From Cinnamomum chago (taxonomy: Eukaryota; Streptophyta; Magnoliopsida; Laurales; Lauraceae), in assembly GCA_038049695.1 (NCBI GenBank), contig CP142458.1, positions 67,117,501 through 67,181,500 of the forward strand: a DNA stretch of 64,000 nt. The letters run 5' to 3'. Below the pieces are notes generated by a model. It ran no database searches. It worked only from the letters and a program-made list of their open reading frames with translations, and was not told the origin of the DNA. The translations under genes were made by a program, and so were the position numbers. Shown one piece after another: positions 23,553 through 34,859 of the stretch (positions are counted from its first letter, which is position 1; each line of letters starts with the position of its first letter).

Positions 23553-23592
<40 letters not shown>
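23553..23592. repeat. (TC)n microsatellite in TML leader
   Basis: About 20 uninterrupted TC dinucleotides immediately after the possible upstream ORF. CT-rich leaders are common in plant 5' untranslated regions. Confidence 0.95.
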
Positions 23593-23595
<3 letters not shown>

Positions 23596-23718
23596 CTCAA
23601 AGAACCTAAATCCAAACATTAGATCTGAGTAAAATTCGAATTCGAAACCCTAGATCTGCGAAAAACCCATCCAAAACCCTAGGAAGAAAACACAAGAGAA
23701 GAGAAGAGAAGAGGAGAA

Positions 23719-25662
23719 ATGGCGTGCCTGGCCCTCTCTCTGCAACCATCCAACGGCCCAGATATCCTCCTCCAAACCCGCGAATGGTTCCCTCCCGCCC
23801 GCGCCCTAGTCGCCCTCTCCTCCTTCCGCCAGACGCGCCTCTCCCTCTCCGCCTCCTCCAACAAAACCAACCCCAACACCACCACCGCTGCCACCGCCTT
23901 AGACGACTTCTTAGACGCCTCCCTCGGCGACGACCCCCTTGCCGCCTCCAGCGGCCAACTCATTGTCGGCGTCGAGTCCAAGTACCGCGTTGTCTACCGC
24001 CTCGTCAATTCCATCTATGTACTCGCCATCACCACCGTAGAATCCAATGACTCCCCCATTAATAACGTTTTCGAGTGCATCAGTGTTGTTAATCAGGCTG
24101 TCTCCGTTGTGGTCGCTGCCTGTCGCGGCGTCGATGTCACTCCGGAGAAGCTACACCGCAAGTACGCCGAGGTCTACATGGCCCTTGATATAGTTCTCCG
24201 TGGCGGTTTGAGTAGCACCCGCCTCGCTGCCATTCTCTCCTCTATGCATGGTGAAACCATTGCGAAGATGGTTCACTCTTCAATTGAGGCGGAGAACAGG
24301 GCGCGAGGGGCGGAGAGCTGGCCTGCTGTGGAGGGGCAGGCAGTGGAGCACCAGGCGAATGTGGAATTGTTCTCGAATTCCCTCTTTGAGCTGCCCCCTG
24401 AGACTCTGGCTGCTGGTGATGAGGTAGCAGCCACCCTCGCCCCTCCACCACCTGAGACGCAGGAGCAGCCCCAGCAGAAGGCAGATGAATCTGCCCCGGC
24501 GGAGAAAGATCCTTTTGCTGCGAGCGATGCGATTAACAAGCCGGAGGAGCTTGTGGGTGGGTTCAAGAAGAGCAAGGATAAAGCGTTGCCGTCTGATGTG
24601 GCGGTTGCGCTGGCAGGTCTTGAAGTTACTACTCTTCCACCTGCTGCTGCTACCCAGTCTACATTTATTGGAGTTGAGGGATTTGAAGGAGACTATGGTG
24701 GTGTTGAATTTGGAAAGGAGGAGACGACATTGTCCGAAGCTTTCGAAGGGTTCAATGATGCTTTTGGTGGAGGACTGGATGCATCAGAATTTGTGGGGAC
24801 TGCAAAGACAGCAAAACCACTGGGGCTTGGTGGATTGGAGCTGCTGCATACCTCAGATCAGCCCACTGCAGAGAAGTCAGCTGCTGCGGATGCAGCTGGC
24901 ACTCTAGAGAACCTTTTGGTGAAGAAAACGGAAGAAATGAAAGGTCCCCAGATGTACATCTCAGAAGAAATCAGTGCGGAATTCCAGGAATCGCTGCTTG
25001 CTAGAGTTGGGTTACAGGGCATTGTCTATTTGAAGACAATGCCGCCGAAGCAATCTGGTGAGAAGGACACTGAATTCTCTTTCCGTATCGATGGCACAGC
25101 TGGGGTCAAGAGAGTTGTGATGCAAGGCTCTCGAATTAGCAGCCTTGGGAATGGGCTGTTTCATGTGAGGACTGCACCATCTGAGGAACCCATACCTATT
25201 TTGAAATACAGCCTGCAGCCTCGTTTCACTCCGATCCCTTTGCGGGTTCGTTTGGCTGCACGTTATAGCGGGACTTTGCTGTCATTGATGGTACAGTATG
25301 CTTCAAACCCGGAGTTACCTGTGCCTTTGAAGGATGTGACATTTGTTGTGAAACTACCAGTGGATCCCACTCTGCTGAAGGTCTCACCAAAGGCTGTTTT
25401 GAATCGGGCAGAGAAGGAGCTGAAATGGCATGTGGAGGAAGTTCCGCTGAGGGGCCCGCCTGGTCGTCTGAGAGCACGTATTCCCATTGATTCTGCTGAC
25501 CAAGAAGCCGTGGGAGAAATTGATGTTACGGGGTTTGTGAAATTCTCTGCACAAGGAGCAAACACACTGTCTGGGGTTTCTTTACGGCCAGTTTCGGATG
25601 AAAAGATGGACTTTTATCTAGTCAATCACAGGTACGCAAGTGGGGTTTATACATGCTGTTGA
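23719..25662 (+). CDS. TML: TML: muniscin-like subunit of the TPLATE endocytic complex
   Basis: A complete single-exon frame of 647 residues, about the usual plant length. The start MACLALSLQPSNGPDILLQT, then REWFPPARALVALSSFRQTR, matches the conserved N-terminus of plant TML. Residues 1 to about 185 form a longin-like domain (AP medium-subunit type). Residues about 190-420 are low-complexity (Pro, Glu, Ala, Gly) with a DPF motif in EKDPFAASD, a type of motif that binds endocytic partners. Residues about 425-647 form a mu-homology domain ending LVNHRYASGVYTCC. TML belongs to the eight-subunit TPLATE complex that drives clathrin-mediated endocytosis at the plant plasma membrane and recognises cargo and membrane through the mu-homology domain. 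The 5' half is very GC-rich. A CACAG/GTACGC donor-like site lies near 25632, but the frame closes normally 30 bp later. Confidence 0.93.
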   Translation: MACLALSLQPSNGPDILLQTREWFPPARALVALSSFRQTRLSLSASSNKTNPNTTTAATALDDFLDASLGDDPLAASSGQLIVGVESKYRVVYRLVNSIYVLAITTVESNDSPINNVFECISVVNQAVSVVVAACRGVDVTPEKLHRKYAEVYMALDIVLRGGLSSTRLAAILSSMHGETIAKMVHSSIEAENRARGAESWPAVEGQAVEHQANVELFSNSLFELPPETLAAGDEVAATLAPPPPETQEQPQQKADESAPAEKDPFAASDAINKPEELVGGFKKSKDKALPSDVAVALAGLEVTTLPPAAATQSTFIGVEGFEGDYGGVEFGKEETTLSEAFEGFNDAFGGGLDASEFVGTAKTAKPLGLGGLELLHTSDQPTAEKSAAADAAGTLENLLVKKTEEMKGPQMYISEEISAEFQESLLARVGLQGIVYLKTMPPKQSGEKDTEFSFRIDGTAGVKRVVMQGSRISSLGNGLFHVRTAPSEEPIPILKYSLQPRFTPIPLRVRLAARYSGTLLSLMVQYASNPELPVPLKDVTFVVKLPVDPTLLKVSPKAVLNRAEKELKWHVEEVPLRGPPGRLRARIPIDSADQEAVGEIDVTGFVKFSAQGANTLSGVSLRPVSDEKMDFYLVNHRYASGVYTCC

Positions 25663-26120
25663 TGCAGATTAATGCTTGTTTGTTTGCTGTTTGCATCATT
25701 TTTCTTTTTCTTTTTTCTTAGGCTTTCATTTGCAGTTTCAAGTGAGTGGTGTAATGAATTGTTTGTAACTTTTTTTTCCATTGCAACGAATTTCTATTAT
25801 TCAATTCCTTTTATTTTGTGGAAAGAATTGTTTGTTGTCAATATTGGTGTTGAACATCTGTTGGTGTGAGAAATAGATGTGTGTATGTGCTTTAAACTTC
25901 AACTCGGATAATAATTGTGTCTACGTGTTTGGTTAATTTTTCTAGATCATTTTGACTTGTGTGAATGTTTTTTATTTTGATGTTGGTACATCTGTAATGT
26001 GGATGTTTGATTTTGGAACCAATCACCAATCAGTCAATGAAACTAATCCCATAATCCTTTCCCCCATTTGACCTTGCCACCGTCTTCCAAGTCTCGAAGA
26101 TTTTGGAGATAGTCTGGGGG
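25663..26120. other. 3' flank of TML
   Basis: T-rich sequence, probably the 3' untranslated region and terminator zone. No separate gene is seen. The last part (26075-26120) is open in the frame FQVSKILEIVWGE that continues beyond the solo LTR. Confidence 0.5.
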
Positions 26121-26125
26121 GAGCA

Positions 26126-27633
26126 TGGTGTGAAATTTCGCAAGTGTACGAAATCATTCAAGTAATATAGTATGAAAATAACGATATGAACTCTAGAAAA
26201 TTACTTATTACCAATTACCAAAATAAATTATTCCTATTACTATCTGATTAAACGAAAATTGAATGGATTAGAAAACTAAAAATAACAAATCACAATTCGA
26301 AAAGGAAACAAGTTGCAAAACAATATGACCAAACCTAGGGCATAGACTTCACACCAATTTACTCCTATGTTTTGACAAACTATGCTATTTTTGCTAAGCC
26401 TTCACTAACGACCAAATTCCCTTAAGTTCCAACATTTTCTCTCGAACAATTACCGGATTAACTCTCAATTACCAATTTAAAATACCTTTAAATTGAATTT
26501 AGGTCCTAAGAGTGTACTAAGCCTTTTGGAATTTCTAAAAGTCACATAGGTAACGTTTAGTATCTCTACTATTCATTTAACCTACGGTAATTATTATTTA
26601 GACTGGCTAGATTTTATCTCTCGATCTCAACCTAGCCCATTAAATCAATCAACTCTCTGGTACCAAAAGAATTGAAAGCAATAAGAACAATAATAAAAAC
26701 TTAGAGAAGAATTGCTTAACAAAGTTTAACATAAATCCATCAAAGCATAATCATAAATTGGGCTACATGTTAGCCCTAGAAAATAAATTTAGTTCATGTT
26801 CAAAAGAAAAGAAACAACAATTGAAAAATTAAACATCATGAATTCTAGAGACAAGGATAAGAAGACTTCACAAAGTGATAGACCAAGACTCCAATGAAGG
26901 AATGAAAGCTTGAACTCCAAAATCTTGATGCACCGTTCTCTATCTCCCCCCTTTACTTCCAATCTCTCAATCCCTCTGTTAAAATCCCTTCACAGCCGCC
27001 CCTCCATTCCTCCTCCTTGCTTGTCTCTTCCTTTCTTTTTCCCAAAAACAAACTCTCTATTCCAATCCCCAAAAATCCTCCACCGCCTCCCCTTTAGTTC
27101 ACCAAGTCCCAGCCTTCCTAATAGGAAGATTCGGCCAGCTTTCTTTGACTCCAAACTTTCTTCTTATTTGCAAATTGGACCAAGACTTCTAAGTTGGGCT
27201 TCTAGTCTAATGGGCTTCAATTCTGATCCAAGTTTTATTCTAAGATCCAATTAGGTCTAGTTCAAATGTGAAAAGTCGGTTTTGCCCTCCCTTCTTCCTT
27301 CTTGCTCAAATCTGTCCAGATAAGATGGCTGATTTCGAGCATGATAACTCCAGAATCTGGCAAAGTCGTGAACGTGAGAATTGTGGCCCTTCGAGTTAGC
27401 TTTCCAACGCTTCAAGAATCTCCCAATTCCGAGGTCTATAGCTCAAGTTATTGCGGAAATACTGAAACATGTTCCAGAACTCATGAATTGCACTCAAATC
27501 TTCTTGTTTTATTCAAAACCTAATAAAATCATAAAAGAGATAAAAGTGAGAATAATCTATTGAAATTAAGACCTAAAAAGCAAACATATGAGTAATTAGG
27601 GCATGAAATGGATATACAAATTTAAGCCTATCA
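26126..27633. mobile_element. Solo LTR of an LTR retrotransposon with 5-bp target duplication
   Basis: It starts TGGTGTGAAATTTCGC and ends TTTAAGCCTATCA, so it has the TG...CA ends of LTRs, with short imperfect inverted TGGT/ATCA tips. It is flanked by identical GAGCA at 26121-26125 and 27634-27638, the 5-bp duplication of an integrase. The 1,508-bp interior has only short open frames, and no primer-binding site, gag or pol lies next to it. It is therefore a solo LTR left by recombination between the two LTRs. The superfamily cannot be assigned from this. Confidence 0.88.
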
Positions 27634-27638
27634 GAGCA

Positions 27639-30066
27639 GGCCGAGCAGCCCACTGCATTCAAACCAACTGAGGATCAATTTCCATATCAGTTGCATGACC
27701 CTGCAATTAAGAAATAGATGGTCCACCGATGCTACAATTTTACATCTTTTAATATATTTAGTCTTCGGTTGGATGATAGTTAATTGATTGGAAGAAGAAT
27801 TATATTAGTTTGGGTTTCTGTAGAATGCCAGAGGTTTCTTTTGAAATTTTGGAGTTTTTCTTAGGCACTCTTCATCCCTGTAGGAGAATTCTGCACTGCA
27901 TTTATGACAATGCATTCAATTCTATCATCTTGGCACCTTATTCATGAAGCTTGAACTCCATCATGGGTTCATTTTCATTCTATCATCTGAATGCTAGTTA
28001 TGATGCTGCCGTTTGGATTGACTCTTCTGGGGCTAGAACTAAGGCCTGTATTGCACACTTTGGTGTTAAATTACAGTAAAAAATTACTTGCATCAGCCTT
28101 ATGACAATATCACAGATATGAATGGAATCAGATGCTCATCAGGTTAGTGCTGGGGTTTATTCCCTTCAGCTATTGATTTACACTGTTGATTTGGATAAGA
28201 AGGCAATATACGCTAGTCAAACTGGCTTGATTCTTTCATCAAGGGCGCTCATGTTAAGGCACATACCCATCTTATCATCTGTATAAATGTGAGGATATGA
28301 CACTCTTGGGGTAATTGGTGTGATTCCATCAGTGGCACTTGGCCAACATCCCAGCCATTCATTTGTAATACAATCTACATGTAACAGCCATTTGATGTCA
28401 AATGAGAATTTTCCAGCTTGCTGTCTTGTTGATAATGGATCATCCAACACTTTGTGTCAATTGTATAAACAGGATGCTGGTGGTAGTTAACACATCTGTT
28501 TGACCTCATGTTCAGAGATACTGTATTTGTCTTATTGTTGAACATGAATCATTAGCCATCGTGACACATATCAGGTCAGATGCCGACCAAGTTGAGTGAG
28601 GCTTTGATGAGTTTGGCCTGTGCCGACTGATGCTGCTTCTGATTTGCCGGATTTCTATCCATTTAGTTTGAACTCCTTTTCCATTCATGTTCTAATTGAC
28701 TTTATCCCTCTTTTGTTCACATCAGCTATTGAATAAGATTTAACACTTGATTAGAGGCATAAAAAAAATCATAGATATAGTGTGCAGGTGAATCTTATAC
28801 TTGTGGGAAGCAGAGGACACCACTCACTTGTTATTAATTATCCATTTGCATATGTGTTTTGTAGCCATTTCCTTAATCCATTTGTGTCATTTGGTGATGC
28901 CTTGTCCAGTGAAAAAATTTAGGGATTTTTGGATTTCAATCTAGGAGGGGTTCTGTATTATAGAAATCTATTTTGGTTGATGTGATATGATATGGTCTAT
29001 ATGGCTTGAACATGCTAGGACATTTCAAGATCTACCCAGAGCAGTGTATGAAGTTGCTACGAGGTGCAATCTGTGATTTTTTTTTGTAGGTCAACCTAAT
29101 TAAGGAGTTTGGTAACATCTACAAATCTGATATATGGAGATGCTGTTGGAATAGTGATTCTACACTTTTTAGCTTGTGATTAGCCTTTCTTGGGCTTGTA
29201 TCTCTATTTCGTTTAACGAAAAAAATAGTTATAATTCAGGGAAAAAAGATGGTTAAGTTGTTGAAAATGAGGATAGGCTTGGGAGTGGGAGCCTGCTTTT
29301 ACTGCCAGTCCCAAGCCCGGGTAAGGGAGGAGGGTTGCGTTATGTAGGTTGATAGTCAGCGTAAAATTGTCATAATCCAAATACCCTAACATGATGATGA
29401 TGATGGGTGGGGCATTCGGTTTGATGTCTTGTTTTCCTATTCTTTATGGGGCCTTCGCAAAATGGATTTTAATGTATGGATGTTTTGAGACTGATCAAGA
29501 AAAGAAAGAAAACAAAAAACATGGATACTTTTTTTTGCGTGGCCTGCCACTTGCCCTAGAATGGCAAGGTTTTTCTGCCATTGCCAGGGACTAATCCTTG
29601 GTCTGCCTTAATGCAGGGCAAGTGCCTTGCCACTGATTCGATAGTGGGTTGGCAATGTATGGATGTTTTGAGTATGGGTCCTTGCAAATGTATGGATCCA
29701 ATAGTGGGTTGGCAAAGTATGGATGTATTGATTTTATTGGGGTTATTTTGGAATCTCTAGTTCTGACCTTTTGACTTTATTGCTTTGTTAAATAAGCCAT
29801 TCAGAAGGGACATACACTAAAGGGAACACAATAGAGTCATATGGAGTTTGAACAAGTTTTCTTAGTGAGGTACATCTTGGAGGGATAGTATCGATAGGGT
29901 GGTTTGAAATTGGGTGTCTATGGGTCCTCAATTTGTTTCTTTCCTCAACACGAGCGGTAGACCTAATGCCTTTTGTTCCTTAGCTAGGGTTGGCTTAGAC
30001 TCCTAGAGACTTTTTGTTGGCTGGCCTTGGACAACACAATCCTCATCTTCTGTCTTCTTCACAACC
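27639..30066. other. Intergenic DNA, mostly unassigned
   Basis: The first 80 bp are open in the frame that reads AEQPTAFKPTEDQFPYQLHD, then PAIKK and a stop, continuing the frame before the solo LTR. The block at 29290-29350 (GTCCCAAGCCCGGGTAAGG) recurs inverted and diverged near 30505-30530. 29530-29720 repeats GGTTGGCAA(A/T)GTATGGATG. No gene is recognised elsewhere. Confidence 0.4.
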
Positions 30067-30275
30067 CGGGGCGGGGGGGGGCGGGTGGGTGGAGGGGGGG
30101 GGGGTTTTAAAAATCGCTGGAGGCGACTCGGGGTCGGCCTTCATCAAGCCGGGTTGAGTTGAGTCCCCATCCCAACTCCATCTTCTTCTTCTTAACAAAC
30201 CCCCTCTCAAGCCCCTTCTTCTTAAACCCTCTGCCAAACCCTAGGCCAACAAAACTCAATAAGTCCTCTCTCTCT
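30067..30275 (+). repeat. Truncated copy of the 34.1-kb hAT-like repeat, fronted by a G-run
   Basis: From GGTTTTAAAAATC (30102) onward it parallels 34078-34320: GAGTCCCCATCCCAACTC, TCTTCTTCTTCTTAACAA and ACAAAACTCA. The other end of the element is missing. Just before it lies a G-rich tract (30067-30104) with several runs of three or more G. Confidence 0.7.
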
Positions 30276-30917
30276 CGGTCCATGCTTGGCCAAGTTGCAT
30301 GTTACCCAGCCGACTTGATTGGAATTGAACTCAGACTTGGCCACGCCAAGCTCGAGTATGATATTATCATCAAAGCCTTGTCCCAAGTCCCAATTGTGTT
30401 GGGGTTGGTTACATCAATTCGGTTTTTCCATTCCGATCTTCTCCGAATTCATGTTTGGATTGTGACAAAAGTTTTATGCTGGCTGTCAACTACCCAACGC
30501 AGCCCTTCTGGGCTTGGGACCGGCAGTAAAAACTTAATACTTAACCCTTACCATTCATGACAGCCTTTTTTTTTTTTTTTGTGGTCCCACTTGAGATGTC
30601 TGTTCTTGATCCATACTTGAGGCTGCTTTTTCAGATATTGTAGTTGACGGATACAGTTGATTCATTTACATTTATTGACAGCTATTGCTGATAAACACTG
30701 TTAGCAAAATTTTATTTTACATGCATTTATAGGTATAGATGAACTTAGTTTGTATATTAATATACATGCACATGTCTTTCCTCCCTTCTTCTGCCATGTG
30801 GTGTTTATTGTTAGGTCTCAAGCCTAGACAAAGGAGGATTGTGTTGGATTGGCAGTCAGCTATAGAAACTTCCTGTGCCTCAGTATGGGTTCCGGTGATT
30901 TTTAGCCCATTTGAGTG
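30276..30917. other. Intergenic DNA, no gene seen
   Basis: Contains a T-run (30567-30580) and the inverted relative of the 29.3-kb block. No protein was recognised. Confidence 0.4.
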
Positions 30918-31300
30918 TGATATTTACCCATAATGCTAAGGCATTCTTCTCAAAATTTTGCACTACGACTTAACTAGAATGGGTTGGTTAAGGTGTCCCA
31001 TTGAAGTAATAAACGAACTAGGGGCAACTGGGGAGAGAAATAAACAAGGACTTTTGTAATGAGTTTCACTGGTATTTAGCTTTTTTCATGTGAGTGTCAT
31101 ATTTACCCATAATGCTAATGCAGCTTCTGAAATGACGCACTATAACTTAAATAGATTATAGCATTTAGTGAGTATGGGTTGGTTAAGGCATCCTGTTGAA
31201 GCCCATTGAAGTAATGAATGCCATAGGGGCGGGTGGGGAGAGAAATAAGCAAGGACTTGCACTGTTGCACGCCTTCAGCAGCAGGACGTGTTAAGATGGC
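30918..31300 (+). repeat. Two tandem monomers upstream of the LINE fragment
   Basis: Two diverged units (about 30918-31060 and 31088-31260) share TTTACCCATAATGCTAA, GGGTTGGTTAAGG, CCCATTGAAGTAAT, GGGGAGAGAAATAA and CAAGGACTT. A third relative precedes the second LINE fragment at about 33073-33200. They behave like 5' leader monomers of the LINE. Confidence 0.75.
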
Positions 31301-31885
31301 AACTAAAGTAAAACTAAGATGGGCCTCTTGTAACATGGGTACTTTAATGGGAAAGATCTTGCAACTAGTAGATACTATGAAGAAGAGGATAATATAGATT
31401 GTTTGTTGGGGACTAAGTGGAATGCGGAGAAGGCTGGGGACCTTGGGGAAAGGTTCAAGCTTTCTATGTAGAAAACTGGAATACTAGTAATGGAGTGGCC
31501 TTTGTAGTTGAGAAAAACTTAGATGAAAATGTAAAGGTGAAGAGTAAGGATAAAGGGTCAAAATGGTCTAGATTACATTAGGTGCAAAAATCCTAAACAT
31601 TGTCTGTGCTTATGTGCACAAAGCGGGCGTTTAAGCGAAAATGAGAATTTTTTTTTTTTTTTTTGAACTTGATGGATGAGATATTGCAAGATGTACTTTG
31701 ATGGAATAAGTATTGTAGTTGCAGGGGAGATATAGTTTGGTCAGCAGAACGATGGAGGACACCTTCTTGACTTTGAAGTTGACTTCGATCTAGCATTAGC
31801 CAGCACACACTTTGAGAAGGAAGAACACCTTTTAACAGTTAAGAGCATCTCATATAGATCACAAATAGATTGCTTCTTAGGCATA
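31301..31885 (+). pseudogene. RTE-type LINE fragment, endonuclease domain (copy 1)
   Basis: Shifting between frames one can read NMGTLMGKILQLVDTMKKR, then GTKWNAEKAGDLGERFKL, then NGVAFVVEKNLDENVKVK, GAKILNIVCAYVHKAGV, LDFEVDFDLALASTHFEKEE and HLLTVKSISYRSQIDCFL. These follow the order of the AP-type endonuclease domain of plant RTE LINEs, which nicks target DNA for reverse transcription. There are several frameshifts, stops and a T-run (31649-31664), so it is long dead. Confidence 0.85.
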
Positions 31886-31899
31886 GAAAATTATCAATT

Positions 31900-32265
31900 T
31901 GTAATGTATCATTTGGCAATCAAATCCTTGGGGATTCGTCACCAGTTTTCCACAGAGTTGTGGAAATCCCATGTTTGGCAATTGTAAATCCCCAAGGATT
32001 TGGGCCAGTGGATATCCTCATTTTTGAGGATTTATTGGTCTGACCCCTACCCATAAGATTTGGAGATCCTCATCTTTCTGGGGTTACACACCGATACCAG
32101 TTTTTCTTAGCTATATGCATTGATATACACTGATATTGATGTAAAATTCTCAGCTATTCAAATTCTCAACAAGGATTCCCTGTTCTTGGGGCAGTGAAGA
32201 ATCCTCAAATCTCCAGATTCCTCACAGATTCCTCACCTGTTACCAAACATGCCATAAAGATTGTA
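31900..32265. mobile_element. Probable MITE inserted in LINE sequence
   Basis: The left part reads CATTTGGCAATCAAATCCTT. The right part, reverse-complemented, reads CATGTTTGGTAACAGGTGAGG. An internal CATGTTTGGCAATTGTAAATC echoes the ends, and words such as GATTCCTCA and TCCCCAAGGAT occur on both strands. Similar TGTAA words flank it, but no exact target duplication could be fixed. Confidence 0.4.
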
Positions 32266-33060
32266 AATTCGTCTCCCATAACTCAATGTGGGATAATGAT
32301 TTTGGCTATTTTGGTTAAGAGTATAGTAGCAACGAAAGGAGTGAGGGATTGACTATAAATATAATGTTCTGATGGATAGGGGAAAGAATAACAACATTTA
32401 AGGAAAGTCTTGAGGCTAGGCAGCCGAATTGGTAAATGAATTCTGATGAGTTTTGGGATCAGATGGCAGCTTGTATTGAACAAGTTGTCAAATATATTCT
32501 TAGAGAATCTAAGGGGGAATAAGGGCTGGACACATGTGACATGTTAGTGTGATGCTGCATGCTGGGATTAGAAAGCAGTTCCAGTTCCTCTTATATCGAA
32601 CAGGTTGGACATTCAGCCTAATGATGTTGGATTTTGTGGTTTAGAGTAGAGTAGCTTATAAAGGAGTGAGGGATGGCCTAAAAATCAAACGGTCTTTTGT
32701 ATATGTGGAAAAATAACAACAATTATAGAATTTCTTGAGGCAAGGCAAGTGGAATTGGTATTTGATCAGATAACCACTTGTGTTAAACAGGTTGAAAAAA
32801 GAGGTTCTTTGGGAATCCAAGGGGAATAAGAGTTGGAACGTAGAGCCAATTCGTTGCAACTCACTTGCACACACATGCATGGAAAGGCTTTTTCGGCAAA
32901 GTCGCTAAAAGAAGTTCAAAATGTTTTCTTTCTGCTTGGAAATTTGGAATGTTTTCGTTGGCATCACATAATTCTTGATGTACAGAAACATGCCTGTAAG
33001 GAAACCTGGTGGTGGAACACATTAAAATAGAGCCAAAAGGAATTAGTTTTTTCATTAGTA
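32266..33060 (+). pseudogene. RTE LINE fragments, linker between endonuclease and reverse transcriptase
   Basis: Two diverged, directly repeated pieces (about 32270-32520 and 32620-33035) correspond to the RTE segment that reads roughly as DQMAACIEQVVKYILRESKG in the first and VKQVEKRGSLGIQGE in the second. The second ends with the hallmark KETWWWN (about 33000-33020). Stops and shifts are frequent. Confidence 0.75.
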
Positions 33061-33835
33061 TTATATATATCCCTGATGCTAAGGCATTCTTCAGAAGTGA
33101 CGGGGTACGACTTAATTGTAGCATGAACATGGGTTCGAGGCGTCCCTTTGAAGTAGTGAAACAAAATGGGGGCAGGTGGGGAGGAAGAAATGTGCAAGGG
33201 ATCCCACACCTTTGAAGGGAAAAACATGTTATGATGGTAGATTACAAACTAAGATGGGCCTCTTGCAACTTAGTTACTTGAGTAGAAAGAGCTTGCAATA
33301 GATATTATGAAAAGAGGATAGATATAGGTTGTTTTTAGGGGACTAAGTGGAAGGGGGAGACGAAGAAGGCTTGGGACCTTGGGGAAGGGTTCAAGCATTT
33401 CTATATAGGAAACTAAAATTCTAGAAATGGAGTAGGCATTGTAGTTGAGAAAAAAATTTAAGGGATAAGAATGTAAAGGCGAAGAGGAATGATTATATTA
33501 GGTGCAAAAATCCTTAACATTGTTAGCATGTGCGCAAACCGGGGGTTTAAGTGAAAATGAGAAAAAGATCTTTTTGAATTTGATGGATAATAGAATGCAT
33601 GATATACTGGTTGGAGTAAGTTTAGTTAGAGGAGACCTTGAAAATGGTGATGTTGATGAAAAAGAATGGATACGTCATAACATGTGGGAGATATAGTTTT
33701 GATCGACAAAATGACGGGGATACTGTTCTTGACTTCCCTTTGACTTTTGATCTGGCATTAGCTAGCATGTACTTTGACAAGAAGAAAGAACACCTTTTAA
33801 CAGTTAAGAGCAGCTCATACAAAATAATCAATTTG
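33061..33835 (+). pseudogene. RTE-type LINE fragment, endonuclease domain (copy 2)
   Basis: It starts with a leader monomer like those at 30.9-31.3 kb, then GATGGGCCTCTTGCAAC and the endonuclease region. 33502 onward reads AQTGGLSENEKKIFLNLMDN, later DRQNDGDTVLDFPLTFDLAL and ASMYFDKKKEHLLTVKSSS. It has the same orientation as copy 1 and similar decay. Confidence 0.85.
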
Positions 33836-34073
33836 TCTTCCTTGCCGCCGTCATCGTCATCAAAACTGTCCCAAATTGTAGGAGTCGGCTGAATGAATTT
33901 TGTTTCTCCATTCTGATCTATCCTAATCCAAATCCTTGGATGGGTTTCAATTCTTCAGATCCATTGTTACTACTTCCGTCCATGCCCTCCTCGGTCTTCT
34001 CCTTTTCCTTAGTGGGCCATCAACACGTATAGAAAAACTTTTACTCAATGAACATTGTTGTTGGCTTGCATTG

Positions 34074-34746
34074 TAGGGTTTTAAAAATCAGTCGAGTCTG
34101 AGTCGGCTTGACCGAATTGACTCAGACTTCGACTCAGCCTGAGTTCGACTCGGCTGAGTCCCTATCCCAACTCTTTCTTCATCTTCTTCTTTCTCAACAA
34201 CCCCAACTTTCTTTGAAACCCTCTTTTGAACTCTTACCCCTAATCCAACTTCGTCTTTCACACCCTAACCCAATAAACCTTTCCCAATTCTAATCCCACA
34301 AAACTCAGTATATCCTTTCTCTTAAATTCTAGCTTATCAAACTCCCTCTGAAAAAAGGGGAAAAAGAGTCATGGAATTCCTTCCCGTCGTCATCGAGAAA
34401 GCTCCAACATCCCCTAGGTTTTTCTATAGTACTTCGGGAGACTTTTTTTTATAAGGAAGACTCAAAGCATGCAATTGAGAAGAGAGCCTTGCATTTACCA
34501 TATGCCAATGAGAGGAGTTTTGCAAGTGTGGGGGCGTTATTTTATATGATTGCTGCTTGGAAAAAGGGTGAGGGGATTGATGTGCTTTATGCTTGAGGAA
34601 CAGGAGAGGGGAGAGAGCCCTCTTTTAGAGAAAAGAAGAGGGGAAAAGGTGTGCACTAAGTTCCCTAAAAAAAGAAAAGTACATGTAACTTGGTTTAGTT
34701 GAGTCACTCCAGCTCGGCTGAGTCCGAGTCCAATATTTAAACACTA
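34074..34746. mobile_element. Non-autonomous hAT-like MITE
   Basis: The left end is TAGGGTTTTAAAAATC. The right end, reverse-complemented, is TAGTGTTTAAATATTGG. Both are followed inward by GAGTC/GACTC and CGGCTGAGTC-type words (34095-34165 and 34700-34735). Flanking 8-mers TTGCATTG (34066-34073) and CTGCAATG (34747-34754) match 6/8. The interior has no coding capacity. A truncated relative lies at 30102-30275. Confidence 0.65.
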
Positions 34747-34859
34747 CTGCAATGGACATGTATGAACTATCTCAAACGAGTCTCTCTTAATTTATAACTT
34801 ACTGATGCTATCCCTAGATGCTTTTGAAAGTGCGTATTTCTGATTCTATCTTTCATAGT

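Noticed and set aside
24242-25565. Several minus- and plus-frame ORFs of 69-140 codons
   Set aside because: Shadows of the TML coding sequence in other frames.
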